A stretch of 64,000 nt of DNA, taken from NCBI GenBank assembly GCA_003240695.1, contig QFNC01000008.1, positions 38,084 through 102,083 of the forward strand, read 5' to 3'. Each line of letters opens with the position of its first letter. Position 1 is the first letter of the stretch. Positions 56,988 to 64,000 of this stretch are shown in pieces. A program made the translations under genes and the position numbers. The notes beneath the pieces are model-generated. The model made no database searches and was not told the origin of the DNA. It was given only the letters and a program-made list of their open reading frames with translations. The DNA comes from Pseudoxanthomonas suwonensis. GTDB lineage: Bacteria; Pseudomonadota; Gammaproteobacteria; Xanthomonadales; Xanthomonadaceae.

Positions 56988-58075
56988 ACCTGCAGCGGCT
57001 GTGGGCGGTGATGCGCAAGGAACTGCGCCAGCTGCGGCGAGACCGCATCACCTTCGCGATGATCATCGGCATTCCGGTGGTGCAGCTGCTGCTGTTCGGC
57101 TATGCCATCAACACCAACCTGCGCGGGCTGCCGGCCGGCATTGCCGATGCGGCGGGCACGGCCGGATCGCGCGCGCTGGTGATGGACATGATGGCCACCG
57201 GCGTGCTGACGCCGGTCAGCCAGGTGCAGGCGCCGCAGCGATTGATGGAACAGATGCGGCGTGGCGAGATCAGCCTCGGCGTGGTGGTGCCGCCGGACTT
57301 CGAGCGCCGCCGCCTGGACGGCCGCGAGGCGGTGCAGGTACTGGTGGACGGCAGCGACAACGCCGTGCAGAGCGCTGCCGCGCAACTGGCGACGATGCCG
57401 GTGGATGGCAGCAGCGCAAATCCGCTGCGCGTGCAGCGGCCGGTCGGCGTGGTCAGCTTCTACAACCCCGAGCGGCGCTCGCAGGTGTCCATCGTGCCGG
57501 GACTGGTCGGGGTGATCCTGACCATGACCATGATCCTGTTCACCGCCGTTGCCATCGTCCGCGAACGCGAGCGCGGCAACATGGAGCTGCTGATCGCCAC
57601 GCCCCTGTCCAGTGCCGAGCTGATGGTGGGCAAGGTGATGCCCTACATCGCCATCGGCATGCTGCAGGCCAGCGTGATCCTGCTGCTGGGGCTGTGGCTG
57701 TTCCGGGTGCCGGTCAATGGCAGCTGGCTGGACGTGTACGCCGCCATCGCCCTGCTGATCGTGGCCAATCTGACCTTGGGCCTGCTGATTTCCACCGCCG
57801 CGCGGTCGCAGTTCCAGGCCATGCAGATGATGGTGTTCGTGTTCCTGCCGTCGATGCTGCTGTCCGGATTCATGTTCCCGTTCGCGGGCATGCCCAAGGC
57901 CGCGCAGTGGTTTGCCGAAGTGCTGCCGCTCACCCATTTCCTGCGCCTGATCCGCGGCATCATGCTGCGCGGCGCCAGTCTGGCGGAACTGTGGCCCAGT
58001 GCCGCCGCGCTGGCGGGCTTCAGCGCGGCGATGATGGCGGTGTCGATCCTGCGTTTCCGCAAGCGTCTGGATTGA
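56984..58075 (+). CDS. ABC-2 type exporter permease
   Basis: A 363 aa permease of the YhhJ/YbhS kind: N-terminal RLWAVMRKELRQLRRDRITFAMIIGIPVVQLLLFGYAINT, a periplasmic domain of about 130 residues, then five C-terminal helices with the conserved RERERGNMELLIATPLSSAELMVGK between the first two. One permease gene is present where E. coli ybhSR has two, so it probably acts as a homodimer. Exported substrate unknown. Confidence 0.92.
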   Translation: MNLQRLWAVMRKELRQLRRDRITFAMIIGIPVVQLLLFGYAINTNLRGLPAGIADAAGTAGSRALVMDMMATGVLTPVSQVQAPQRLMEQMRRGEISLGVVVPPDFERRRLDGREAVQVLVDGSDNAVQSAAAQLATMPVDGSSANPLRVQRPVGVVSFYNPERRSQVSIVPGLVGVILTMTMILFTAVAIVRERERGNMELLIATPLSSAELMVGKVMPYIAIGMLQASVILLLGLWLFRVPVNGSWLDVYAAIALLIVANLTLGLLISTAARSQFQAMQMMVFVFLPSMLLSGFMFPFAGMPKAAQWFAEVLPLTHFLRLIRGIMLRGASLAELWPSAAALAGFSAAMMAVSILRFRKRLD

Positions 58076-58082
58076 TGCCGGC

Positions 58083-59174
58083 TCAGGGCTTGATCGCGAT
58101 CTTCAGCACCCCGTCGCGCTGGTTGGCGAACAGGTCGCAGGCTTCGACGATGTCGTCCAGCCTGCGTTCGTGGGTCACCAGCACGCCCAGGTCCAGCCGC
58201 TGCGACGCGATCACGTTCATCAGCCGGCGCATGCGTTCCTTGCCGCCGGGGCACAGCGCGGTATTGATGCGATGGTCACCCAGGCCGGCGCCGAACGGAC
58301 CCAGCGGGATCTTCAGGTCGGTCGAATACACCCCCAGGCTGGACAGCGTGCCACCCGGCCGGATGCAGCGCATCGCGCTTTCGAAGGTCTGCTGCGTGCC
58401 CAGCGCCTCGATGGCGCTGTCGGCGCCCTTGCCGCCGGTCAGTTTCAGCACTTCCTCCACCACGTGGACCTGGTTGAAGTTCAGGGTCACGTCGGCGCCC
58501 AACGTGCTGCTGATGCCCAGCCGGTGGTCGTTGCCGTCTCCCGCGATGATGGTGGTGGCGCCCTTCAGCCGCGCCCCGGAGCACAGGTCGATCGGACCCT
58601 GCGGTAACATCACCACGGTGCCGCCGATGCGGATGTTGGCGTTCTCGGCGCCGGCAAATCCGGTCGACATGATGTCGGGGCACATCAGCACCTGCTCGTC
58701 GGTCAGGCCGTTGGGCACCGGTGCCAGGTTGCCCTGCGCGTCGGGCACCAGCACGTACTCGGCTTGGGTGCCGTCGATCAAGTTGCCGAAGCGCCAGCCG
58801 GCGGTCAGCTTGTAGCCATGGCAGCCGCAGCGCCCGCTGCCGACCAGGTAGCTGCCGTCCTGGCTGGGCGCACCGTCCTGCGCGGCGTAGCTGTTGAAGT
58901 CGGGGCAGATGGCGCCGGCGATCACACGCTGGCCCTCTTGGTAACCGGTCACCGCGCTGCCCAGCTTGACGATCACGCCCACCGGCTCGTGGCCCACGGT
59001 CAGCCCCTTCTCCACCGGGTATTCGCCCTTCAGGATGTGCACGTCGGTGCCGCAGATGGTGGTGGTGGTGATCTTGATCAGCGCATCGTTCGGGCCGACG
59101 TCCGGAATGGGTTTGTCGGCCAGTTCGATGCGGCCGGGTTCGACGAACACGGCGGCTCTCATCATCTGGGCCAT
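58083..59174 (-). CDS. Zinc-dependent alcohol dehydrogenase
   Basis: Medium-chain dehydrogenase of 363 aa. Catalytic zinc ligands in TTICGTDVHIL and the GHEPVGVIVKLG (GHE) motif. The canonical four-cysteine structural-zinc loop is not conserved; instead there is a long insertion with SGRCGCHGYKLTAGW. Nucleotide-binding region near GADVTLNFNQVHVV. The ATG at 59174 has GGAG 6 nt before it. Likely acts on a short-chain alcohol; substrate unproven. Convergent with the ABC permease (7 nt apart). Confidence 0.88.
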   Translation of the reverse strand: MAQMMRAAVFVEPGRIELADKPIPDVGPNDALIKITTTTICGTDVHILKGEYPVEKGLTVGHEPVGVIVKLGSAVTGYQEGQRVIAGAICPDFNSYAAQDGAPSQDGSYLVGSGRCGCHGYKLTAGWRFGNLIDGTQAEYVLVPDAQGNLAPVPNGLTDEQVLMCPDIMSTGFAGAENANIRIGGTVVMLPQGPIDLCSGARLKGATTIIAGDGNDHRLGISSTLGADVTLNFNQVHVVEEVLKLTGGKGADSAIEALGTQQTFESAMRCIRPGGTLSSLGVYSTDLKIPLGPFGAGLGDHRINTALCPGGKERMRRLMNVIASQRLDLGVLVTHERRLDDIVEACDLFANQRDGVLKIAIKP

Positions 59175-59360
59175 GCGGCGCTCCAAGGTGTGGGGATGCA
59201 ACAGGGTGACATGCACACGGCTGTGCCGGTTCATATCGCCTGCGGCACGCGCTGCCGCAGCGAGATGGCGTCGGCGTTTTGTGCAGCACCGAAGGAATGG
59301 GTTTGCCGTGCCGACACTCACCATGCGATGCTTTATGGAACCTCGGCCAATCGCTTCCGC

Positions 59361-60902
59361 ATGCATCCCGATTCAGGCAAATTGATCCTATTGGCCGCAC
59401 TGGTGGCCAGCTTGGCCACTGCGTGCGGTGGCGGTGGCGGCGGTGGCACCCCGATCGTGTCGCCACCACCGCAGACCACGCCGCCTCCACCCCCGCCTGC
59501 GCCGCCTCCGGCATCGGTGAATGTGGTGGTGGACGATGCCGCGGCCGTGGTGGAGGGTCAGACGCTGGTGTATGCCGGCAGAGTGACGGCTGGTAGCCTG
59601 CCGCGCACCATCAGCATCGCCATCACCCGGGCCATGGCTGTCAGCAACGCCACACCCGACCAGAAGGCGATGCGTGCCAACCTGTTCGCCCCCGGCGAAT
59701 ACATCGCCAACGGCACGGTGTTCACCCGCAGCGTTGCCAACATGCCGCTGGCCGCCAATTCCGCGGCGATCGCAGCCTATGCACCCACCATGCCGGCCCA
59801 GTACCTGCCCGATCAGTTCAAGAACTGGCTGGTCACCAGCCTCAATACCGAGCACTACAACATTCCCATTTACGTGGTGGATTCCTCCGATCCAGCACAA
59901 CCGCATGCCACGTTCACTTCCACCGATCCGCGCGTGACCACCCGACCCGATCTGGTGCGGTTGACCACCGGTCGCATCCCGCTTCCGGGTTACGGCGTGC
60001 CCGATTCCATCGGCGACAAGGCCCTTGCCATCTACGACAAGGGCACCGGGCTGATGCGCGAGTACTTCTACCTGCAGAAGCAGGCCGACGGCAGCTGGAC
60101 TTTCTCCACATCCGGCTACTACCAGTCCAACCGCTGGTTCGGCGACCTGCCCGGCAAGAACTACTTCATGCAGCTCACCCAGGGCACCTCGTCGGTGGTG
60201 GGCATGCTGAACCCGATCAGCCAGATCGGCATCGCCGAGGCGCGGGCAGGGCAGATCAACCATGCCTTGTCGCTGACCTTTCCCAACGCCGCGCGCGGGG
60301 TCACATCGTTCCCGGCCAAGGGCAACGACGGCACCGATGCCAACCCGAACGCGCCGGCGCAGGGACAGTGGTTCCGCATCGATCCCGGCGTGAATATCGA
60401 TGCGCTGAACCTGCGCCCGTTCACCAAGGTGGTGGCCAAGGCGATCCAGCGCTACGGCGGTTTCGGTGCGGACAAGAACCTGTGGTGTTTCGCCTTCAAC
60501 GTGGAGCATCCGGTCAACGAAACCGCGGCCGGCAAGCCGAATCCGTGGGGGCCGCAGGGCGACATCACCCGCAAGTACGGCAGCCTGGATCTGAACGATT
60601 TCCCGTGGCACCTCACCCAATGGGCGCCGGTGAACTGGAACGGACAGGGCCCGGATGCCGCGTTCGCCAATCGGCAGAACGTGGTGGTGGAGATCAATGG
60701 CGTGCAGACCGTGCTGGGCGTGGATGGCGGCGATGTGCAGCTGCCGGCGGGGATCGGCACGTTCACCATCCGCGTGCCCACCTCGACCCTGAACGGCTTC
60801 GATCAGCTGGATGTGGTCACGGCCAAGGTGAGCATGGCCAACGGTGCGGCCACCATCAGCGACAGCGGCGCGGGCAAGGTCACCGACAGCAGCGTCGGCT
60901 GA
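59361..60902 (+). CDS. Uncharacterised exported lipoprotein with Gly/Pro-rich linker
   Basis: A 513 aa protein starting with a lipoprotein signal (LILLAALVASLATAC, Cys23) and immediately a poly-Gly stretch of seven residues and a Pro-rich linker (residues about 35-53). The large C-terminal region has no obvious name but contains motifs (RAGQINHALSLTFPNAARG, GQWFRIDPGVNIDALNLRPF, VVAKAIQRYGGFGADK) that I recall from uncharacterised secreted proteins of actinobacteria. An ATG at 59331 is another start. It lies between the alcohol dehydrogenase and miaB. Function unknown. Confidence 0.8.
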   Translation: MHPDSGKLILLAALVASLATACGGGGGGGTPIVSPPPQTTPPPPPPAPPPASVNVVVDDAAAVVEGQTLVYAGRVTAGSLPRTISIAITRAMAVSNATPDQKAMRANLFAPGEYIANGTVFTRSVANMPLAANSAAIAAYAPTMPAQYLPDQFKNWLVTSLNTEHYNIPIYVVDSSDPAQPHATFTSTDPRVTTRPDLVRLTTGRIPLPGYGVPDSIGDKALAIYDKGTGLMREYFYLQKQADGSWTFSTSGYYQSNRWFGDLPGKNYFMQLTQGTSSVVGMLNPISQIGIAEARAGQINHALSLTFPNAARGVTSFPAKGNDGTDANPNAPAQGQWFRIDPGVNIDALNLRPFTKVVAKAIQRYGGFGADKNLWCFAFNVEHPVNETAAGKPNPWGPQGDITRKYGSLDLNDFPWHLTQWAPVNWNGQGPDAAFANRQNVVVEINGVQTVLGVDGGDVQLPAGIGTFTIRVPTSTLNGFDQLDVVTAKVSMANGAATISDSGAGKVTDSSVG

Positions 60903-60911
60903 GCGTCCGAA

Positions 60912-62342
60912 TCAGGACACCGCCTGGTTGCCCAACCGGCCGCGCAGCGAGTTGGGCATGGCATCAGTGATCACCACGTCCACGAACCGGCCGATCAGCC
61001 GCGGGTGGCCGGCAAAGTTCACCTGGCGCATGTTCTCTGTCTTGCCGGTCAGTTCGCTGGCGTGCTTGCGCGAGGTGCCGGTCACCAGCACCGTCTGCGT
61101 GCTGCCGATCATCGATTTGGAGATCCCGAAGCTGTGCGCGTTGATGTGCGCCTGCAGCCGCGACAGGCGCGCATGCTTGGTGGCATCGTCGACGTCGTCG
61201 GGCAGGTCGGCCGCCGGCGTGCCCGGGCGGCGCGAATAGATGAAGCTGAAACTCTGGTCGAAGCCGACCTCGGCGATCAGCTTCATGGTCTTCTCGAAAT
61301 CGGCGTCGGTTTCCCCGGGGAATCCGACGATGAAATCCGACGAAATCGAGATGTCCGGGCGCACAGCGCGCAGCCTGCGGATCTTCTGCTTGAACTCCAG
61401 CGCCGTGTAGCCACGCTTCATCGCTGCCAGCACGCGGTCGCTGCCCGACTGCACCGGCAGGTGCAGGTAGTTGGCAAGCTTGGGCACCTCGCGGTAGGCC
61501 TCGATCAGCGAGTCGCTGAACTCCAGCGGGTGCGAGGTGGTGAAGCGGATCCGGTCGATGCCGTCGATCTCCGCGATGGCGCGGATCAGCAGCGCCAGGT
61601 CGGCGACCTCATCCGTGCCGTCGATCGGACCGCGGTAGGCATTCACGTTCTGGCCCAGCAGATTCACCTCGCGCACGCCTTGGGTGGCCAGCTGCGCCAC
61701 TTCCACCAGCACGTCCTCGAAGGGGCGGCTGATCTCGGTGCCGCGGGTGTAGGGCACCACGCAGAAGCTGCAGTACTTGCTGCAGCCTTCCATGATCGAC
61801 ACGAACGCGCTGGGGCCCTCGGCGCGCGGCTCGGGCAGCTTGTCGAACTTCTCGATCTCGGGGAAGGAGATGTCCACCTGCGGCCGACCGGTTTCGCGAC
61901 GGGCGCGGATCAGCTCCGGCAGCCTGTGCAGGGTCTGCGGCCCGAACACCAGGTCCACGAACGGCGCGCGCTTGACGATGCCTTCGCCTTCCTGGCTGGC
62001 CACGCAGCCGCCCACGCCGATCAGCACCGGCCGGCCGCCCTGTTTCAGCTGCCGCCAGCGGCCGAGCTGGCTGAACACCTTTTCCTGCGCCTTCTCGCGG
62101 ATCGAGCAGGTGTTGACCAGGATCACGTCGGCTTCGGCCGGATCGGTGGTCAGCTCCAGGCCATCGTGCTCGGCCAGAACGTCGGCCATCTTCGCCGAAT
62201 CGTATTCGTTCATCTGGCAACCATGCGTTTCGATGAACAGCTTGCCCTTTACTGCACGATCCGTGTCGGCCGGCTCGCTGCCGGGGGCAGGTTGGGAGGA
62301 ATCCGAGGCTGGGTCGGCATCCATATAGAATGTATGTGTCAT
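60912..62342 (-). CDS. miaB: tRNA-2-methylthio-N6-dimethylallyladenosine synthase
   Basis: Radical-SAM methylthiotransferase of tRNA A37. The 476 aa protein has an N-terminal UPF0004 domain with three cluster cysteines ([33 protein letters not shown]), the radical-SAM triad CSKYCSFC, and a C-terminal TRAM domain ([18 protein letters not shown]). An ATG at 62324 is also possible. It is normally followed by phoH; here the next genes on this strand belong to an alcohol dehydrogenase and then phoH 6.6 kb away. Confidence 0.97.
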   Translation of the reverse strand: MTHTFYMDADPASDSSQPAPGSEPADTDRAVKGKLFIETHGCQMNEYDSAKMADVLAEHDGLELTTDPAEADVILVNTCSIREKAQEKVFSQLGRWRQLKQGGRPVLIGVGGCVASQEGEGIVKRAPFVDLVFGPQTLHRLPELIRARRETGRPQVDISFPEIEKFDKLPEPRAEGPSAFVSIMEGCSKYCSFCVVPYTRGTEISRPFEDVLVEVAQLATQGVREVNLLGQNVNAYRGPIDGTDEVADLALLIRAIAEIDGIDRIRFTTSHPLEFSDSLIEAYREVPKLANYLHLPVQSGSDRVLAAMKRGYTALEFKQKIRRLRAVRPDISISSDFIVGFPGETDADFEKTMKLIAEVGFDQSFSFIYSRRPGTPAADLPDDVDDATKHARLSRLQAHINAHSFGISKSMIGSTQTVLVTGTSRKHASELTGKTENMRQVNFAGHPRLIGRFVDVVITDAMPNSLRGRLGNQAVS

Positions 62343-62481
62343 CTGCGATCTCGAGGCCGGGGGCGCGGTGCGGAGTCCGGGCCGGTACTGCAAAGTGTAG
62401 TCGGTCACGAATCCGATTGCCGGCTGCATGAAGGCCGCGTGAGGGCTTGGCAAACCGGAAAGGCTGGGGCACACTGCGATC

Positions 62482-63345
62482 ATGAAAGGGGGAATCGCAC
62501 TGACAGCCGCGCTGTTGCTGCTGGCCGCCACGTCGGCCCAGGCAGGCGTGATCTATCGCTGCGAAGGCGCGCAGGGCGTGATGTTTTCCAGCTCGCGCGT
62601 GAAAGGCTCCACCTGCAAGGTGGTCAGCCGCTTCAAGACCCAGCCGCGCCCCGCTGCGCCCCCGCCTGCACCGGTCGCGGCCGGCACCATCGACAGCACC
62701 GCACCGCAGGCCACCGCCACCCAGGCCGATGCCAAGCCCAAGCAGCCGCGCTTCGTGCGCATGGCCACCGGCATCACCTACAGCTGGTTCGACGCGCGCG
62801 GCGTGCGCCACTTCAGCAACAAGCGCCCGGCCGGTGTCGCCAACGTCAGCACCATCAAGACCCAGTATTCGGTGTTCGAGATGGACACCTGCTACGCCTG
62901 CGGGGTGAATCCGGGTGTCAATTTCGGCAACGTGCGCCTGAACACCAGCGCCTACCAGGCCGAGATCGCCGCCGCCGCGCGCGATTTCGGGGTGGAAGAG
63001 GCGATCGTGCGGGCCATCATCCATGCCGAATCGGCCTATCGCTACAACGCGGTGTCGCGCGCCGGGGCGCAGGGCCTGATGCAGTTGATGCCGGCCACCG
63101 CCCGCCGTTTCGGCGTGACCAACTCGTTCGATCCAGGCCAGAACATCCGCGGCGGCGTGCAGTACCTGGCGTGGCTGCTGAAGCGCTTCAACGGCAACCT
63201 GACCCTGGCCGCCGCCGGATACAACGCCGGCGAAGGCGCCGTGGACAGGCACGGCGGGGTGCCGCCCTACAGCGAAACCCGCCGCTACGTGCAGCGCGTG
63301 GCCATGCTGGCCGACCGCTACCGCGGACATCTGGCAGCCCGCTGA
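62482..63345 (+). CDS. Lytic transglycosylase domain-containing protein
   Basis: Peptidoglycan-cleaving exported enzyme of 287 aa. Signal peptide over residues 1-21 (TSAQA), a short N-terminal DUF4124-like part ([17 protein letters not shown]), a Pro/Ala linker, and a C-terminal SLT domain: catalytic Glu183 in [41 protein letters not shown] and [12 protein letters not shown]. Stands alone between divergent miaB and the cytochrome bc1 genes. Confidence 0.93.
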   Translation: MKGGIALTAALLLLAATSAQAGVIYRCEGAQGVMFSSSRVKGSTCKVVSRFKTQPRPAAPPPAPVAAGTIDSTAPQATATQADAKPKQPRFVRMATGITYSWFDARGVRHFSNKRPAGVANVSTIKTQYSVFEMDTCYACGVNPGVNFGNVRLNTSAYQAEIAAAARDFGVEEAIVRAIIHAESAYRYNAVSRAGAQGLMQLMPATARRFGVTNSFDPGQNIRGGVQYLAWLLKRFNGNLTLAAAGYNAGEGAVDRHGGVPPYSETRRYVQRVAMLADRYRGHLAAR

Positions 63346-63368
63346 GGGCATTTCGTCGGCACGGATGA

Positions 63369-63398
63369 TTGTCGGCGCATTCACGCTTCCGTTACACT
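63369..63398 (+). promoter_or_regulatory. Promoter of the cytochrome bc1 (pet) operon
   Basis: TTGTCG (63369-63374) and TACACT (63393-63398) are 18 nt apart and 73 nt before the petA start codon, in a 126-nt gap. A reasonable sigma70-type promoter for an operon that presumably continues past the window as petBC. Confidence 0.5.
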
Positions 63399-63471
63399 TA
63401 CATGCTTGGGTGGACCGGCGCCGCTGCATGTGCCGGACCCGCCTGCCATGACCTGTGATTCGGAGTGACCG

Positions 63472-64000
63472 ATGGCCAACGAGACGGCGCTGTCTCCTGC
63501 TGCTGCAGGACCGCCTGACAATCCGGGACGCCGCCGCTTCCTGACCGCCACCACGGCCGTGGTGGGTGGCGTGGGAGTCGGATTCGCGGCGGTGCCCTTC
63601 ATCAAGAGCTGGTTCCCCAGCGAACGCGCCCAGCAGGCCGGTGCACCGGTCACAATGGACATCAGCGCCCTGGAAGAAGGCCAGTTGCTGATCGGCGAAT
63701 GGCGCGGCCAGCCGATCTGGGTGGTGAAGCGCTCGCAGGCGATCCTGCAGGCGCTGCCCACCCTGGACAGCCAGCTGCGCGATCCGAACTCGGACAACGT
63801 GGACCAGCAGCCGGAGTACGCGAAAAACGCCACACGCTCGATCAAGCCCGACATCTCGGTGCTGGTGGGCCTGTGCACGCATCTGGGCTGCTCGCCGCAG
63901 ATGCTGGCGGAGATCAAGCCGGAGCCGTTCGACTCCAACTGGAAGGGCGGCTACTTCTGCCCCTGCCACAAGTCGCGCTTCGACATGGCCGGGCGCGTGT
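63472..64000 (+). CDS. petA: Ubiquinol-cytochrome c reductase Rieske subunit (3' end cut by window edge)
   Basis: Rieske iron-sulfur protein of the bc1 complex. 176 codons are visible. It has a twin-arginine signal-anchor RRRFLTATTAVVGGVG (residues about 20-35) and a TM helix. Both cluster-binding loops follow: CTHLGCSP (C135, H137, with disulfide C140) and CPCHKSRFD (C163, C165, H166). A GGAG about 7 nt before the ATG sets the start. Only the last 20 or so residues are outside the window. Confidence 0.95.
   Translation, partial: MANETALSPAAAGPPDNPGRRRFLTATTAVVGGVGVGFAAVPFIKSWFPSERAQQAGAPVTMDISALEEGQLLIGEWRGQPIWVVKRSQAILQALPTLDSQLRDPNSDNVDQQPEYAKNATRSIKPDISVLVGLCTHLGCSPQMLAEIKPEPFDSNWKGGYFCPCHKSRFDMAGRV

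Noticed and set aside
58764..59360. Upstream extension of the 513-aa lipoprotein gene
   Set aside because: It is antisense to the alcohol dehydrogenase and would bury the lipoprotein signal peptide inside the chain.
59440..59520. GGTGGC and CCGCCT repeats as a candidate repeat element
   Set aside because: They code the Gly and Pro linker of the lipoprotein in frame and show no unit conserved elsewhere.
61609..63969. Minus-strand open frame of 786 codons spanning miaB, the transglycosylase and petA
   Set aside because: The miaB part is the real protein read in the wrong frame; the rest is antisense.

Overview
This is a GC-rich, gene-dense 64 kb piece of a gammaproteobacterial chromosome, most likely from the Xanthomonadaceae (Lysobacteraceae: Lysobacter, Luteimonas, Thermomonas or a relative). 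The placement rests on four things seen here. There is a single-chain aspartate kinase/diaminopimelate decarboxylase. The murL-murD2 pair (alternative route to D-glutamyl peptidoglycan precursors) is present. So is the amgK-murU peptidoglycan recycling pair. Finally, there is a suf operon headed by an Rrf2-type SufR and carrying a DUF3703 gene. Genus is a guess. I saw no rRNA, tRNA, CRISPR array, insertion sequence, prophage or attachment site.

Layout. 1-7.4 kb: purine genes purM and purN (purN runs off the left edge) with a small membrane protein between them; a DUF2066 protein, an AI-2E/PerM permease and hda on the plus strand; then murU-amgK and a GlsB/YeaQ membrane protein. 7.4-10.2 kb: M20 dipeptidase, a ComEA-like helix-hairpin-helix protein and a HutD-family protein. 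10.2-17.9 kb: a seven-gene minus-strand iron cluster (TonB-dependent Fiu/PiuA-type receptor, PiuC dioxygenase, PepSY membrane protein, DUF2271, DUF4198, ApbE, membrane-anchored flavodoxin/FNR reductase), headed by a promoter with a Fur-box-like sequence in its spacer. 18.0-24.4 kb: an eight-gene suf operon (sufR-sufB-DUF3703-sufC-sufD-sufS-GNAT-Rieske), with a perfect 12-bp palindrome over the sufR -10. 24.4-27.7 kb: a frameshifted gene, a SET-domain protein, an M23 peptidase, an HU protein with a Lys/Ala tail and a glycine-zipper protein.

27.7-36 kb: PhzF, the lysC-lysA fusion, murL, murD2, a dienelactone hydrolase and a polyprenyl diphosphate synthase. 36-49.2 kb: ssb, two S9 peptidases, a possible ferritin-like protein, a histidine phosphatase, NAD(P)HX dehydratase, a Crp regulator with two small downstream genes, a truncated YetF-like gene, a glycine-zipper protein, a POT peptide transporter and a DUF819 permease. 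49.2-54.3 kb: a GFA-family pseudogene and the phoH-ybeY-ybeX-DUF4105-corA series. 54.4-60.9 kb: a TetR-HlyD-ABC exporter cassette, a zinc alcohol dehydrogenase and an unknown lipoprotein, lying between phoH and miaB, which are often adjacent in proteobacteria. 60.9-64 kb: miaB, a lytic transglycosylase and the start of petA.

The most interesting region is the 10.2-17.9 kb cluster. Together its products could form an iron-regulated electron route from NAD(P)H through flavodoxin/FNR and a PepSY membrane protein to a covalently flavinylated DUF2271 protein, for reducing ferric siderophores brought in by the receptor. The DUF2271 protein carries a sequence resembling an ApbE flavinylation site. 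The SUF operon next door fits the same iron/Fe-S theme. Several accessory genes (24.5-25.0, 42.5-43.4 and 49.2-49.5 kb) are frameshifted or truncated while neighbouring housekeeping genes are intact, which points to real gene decay rather than poor sequence.
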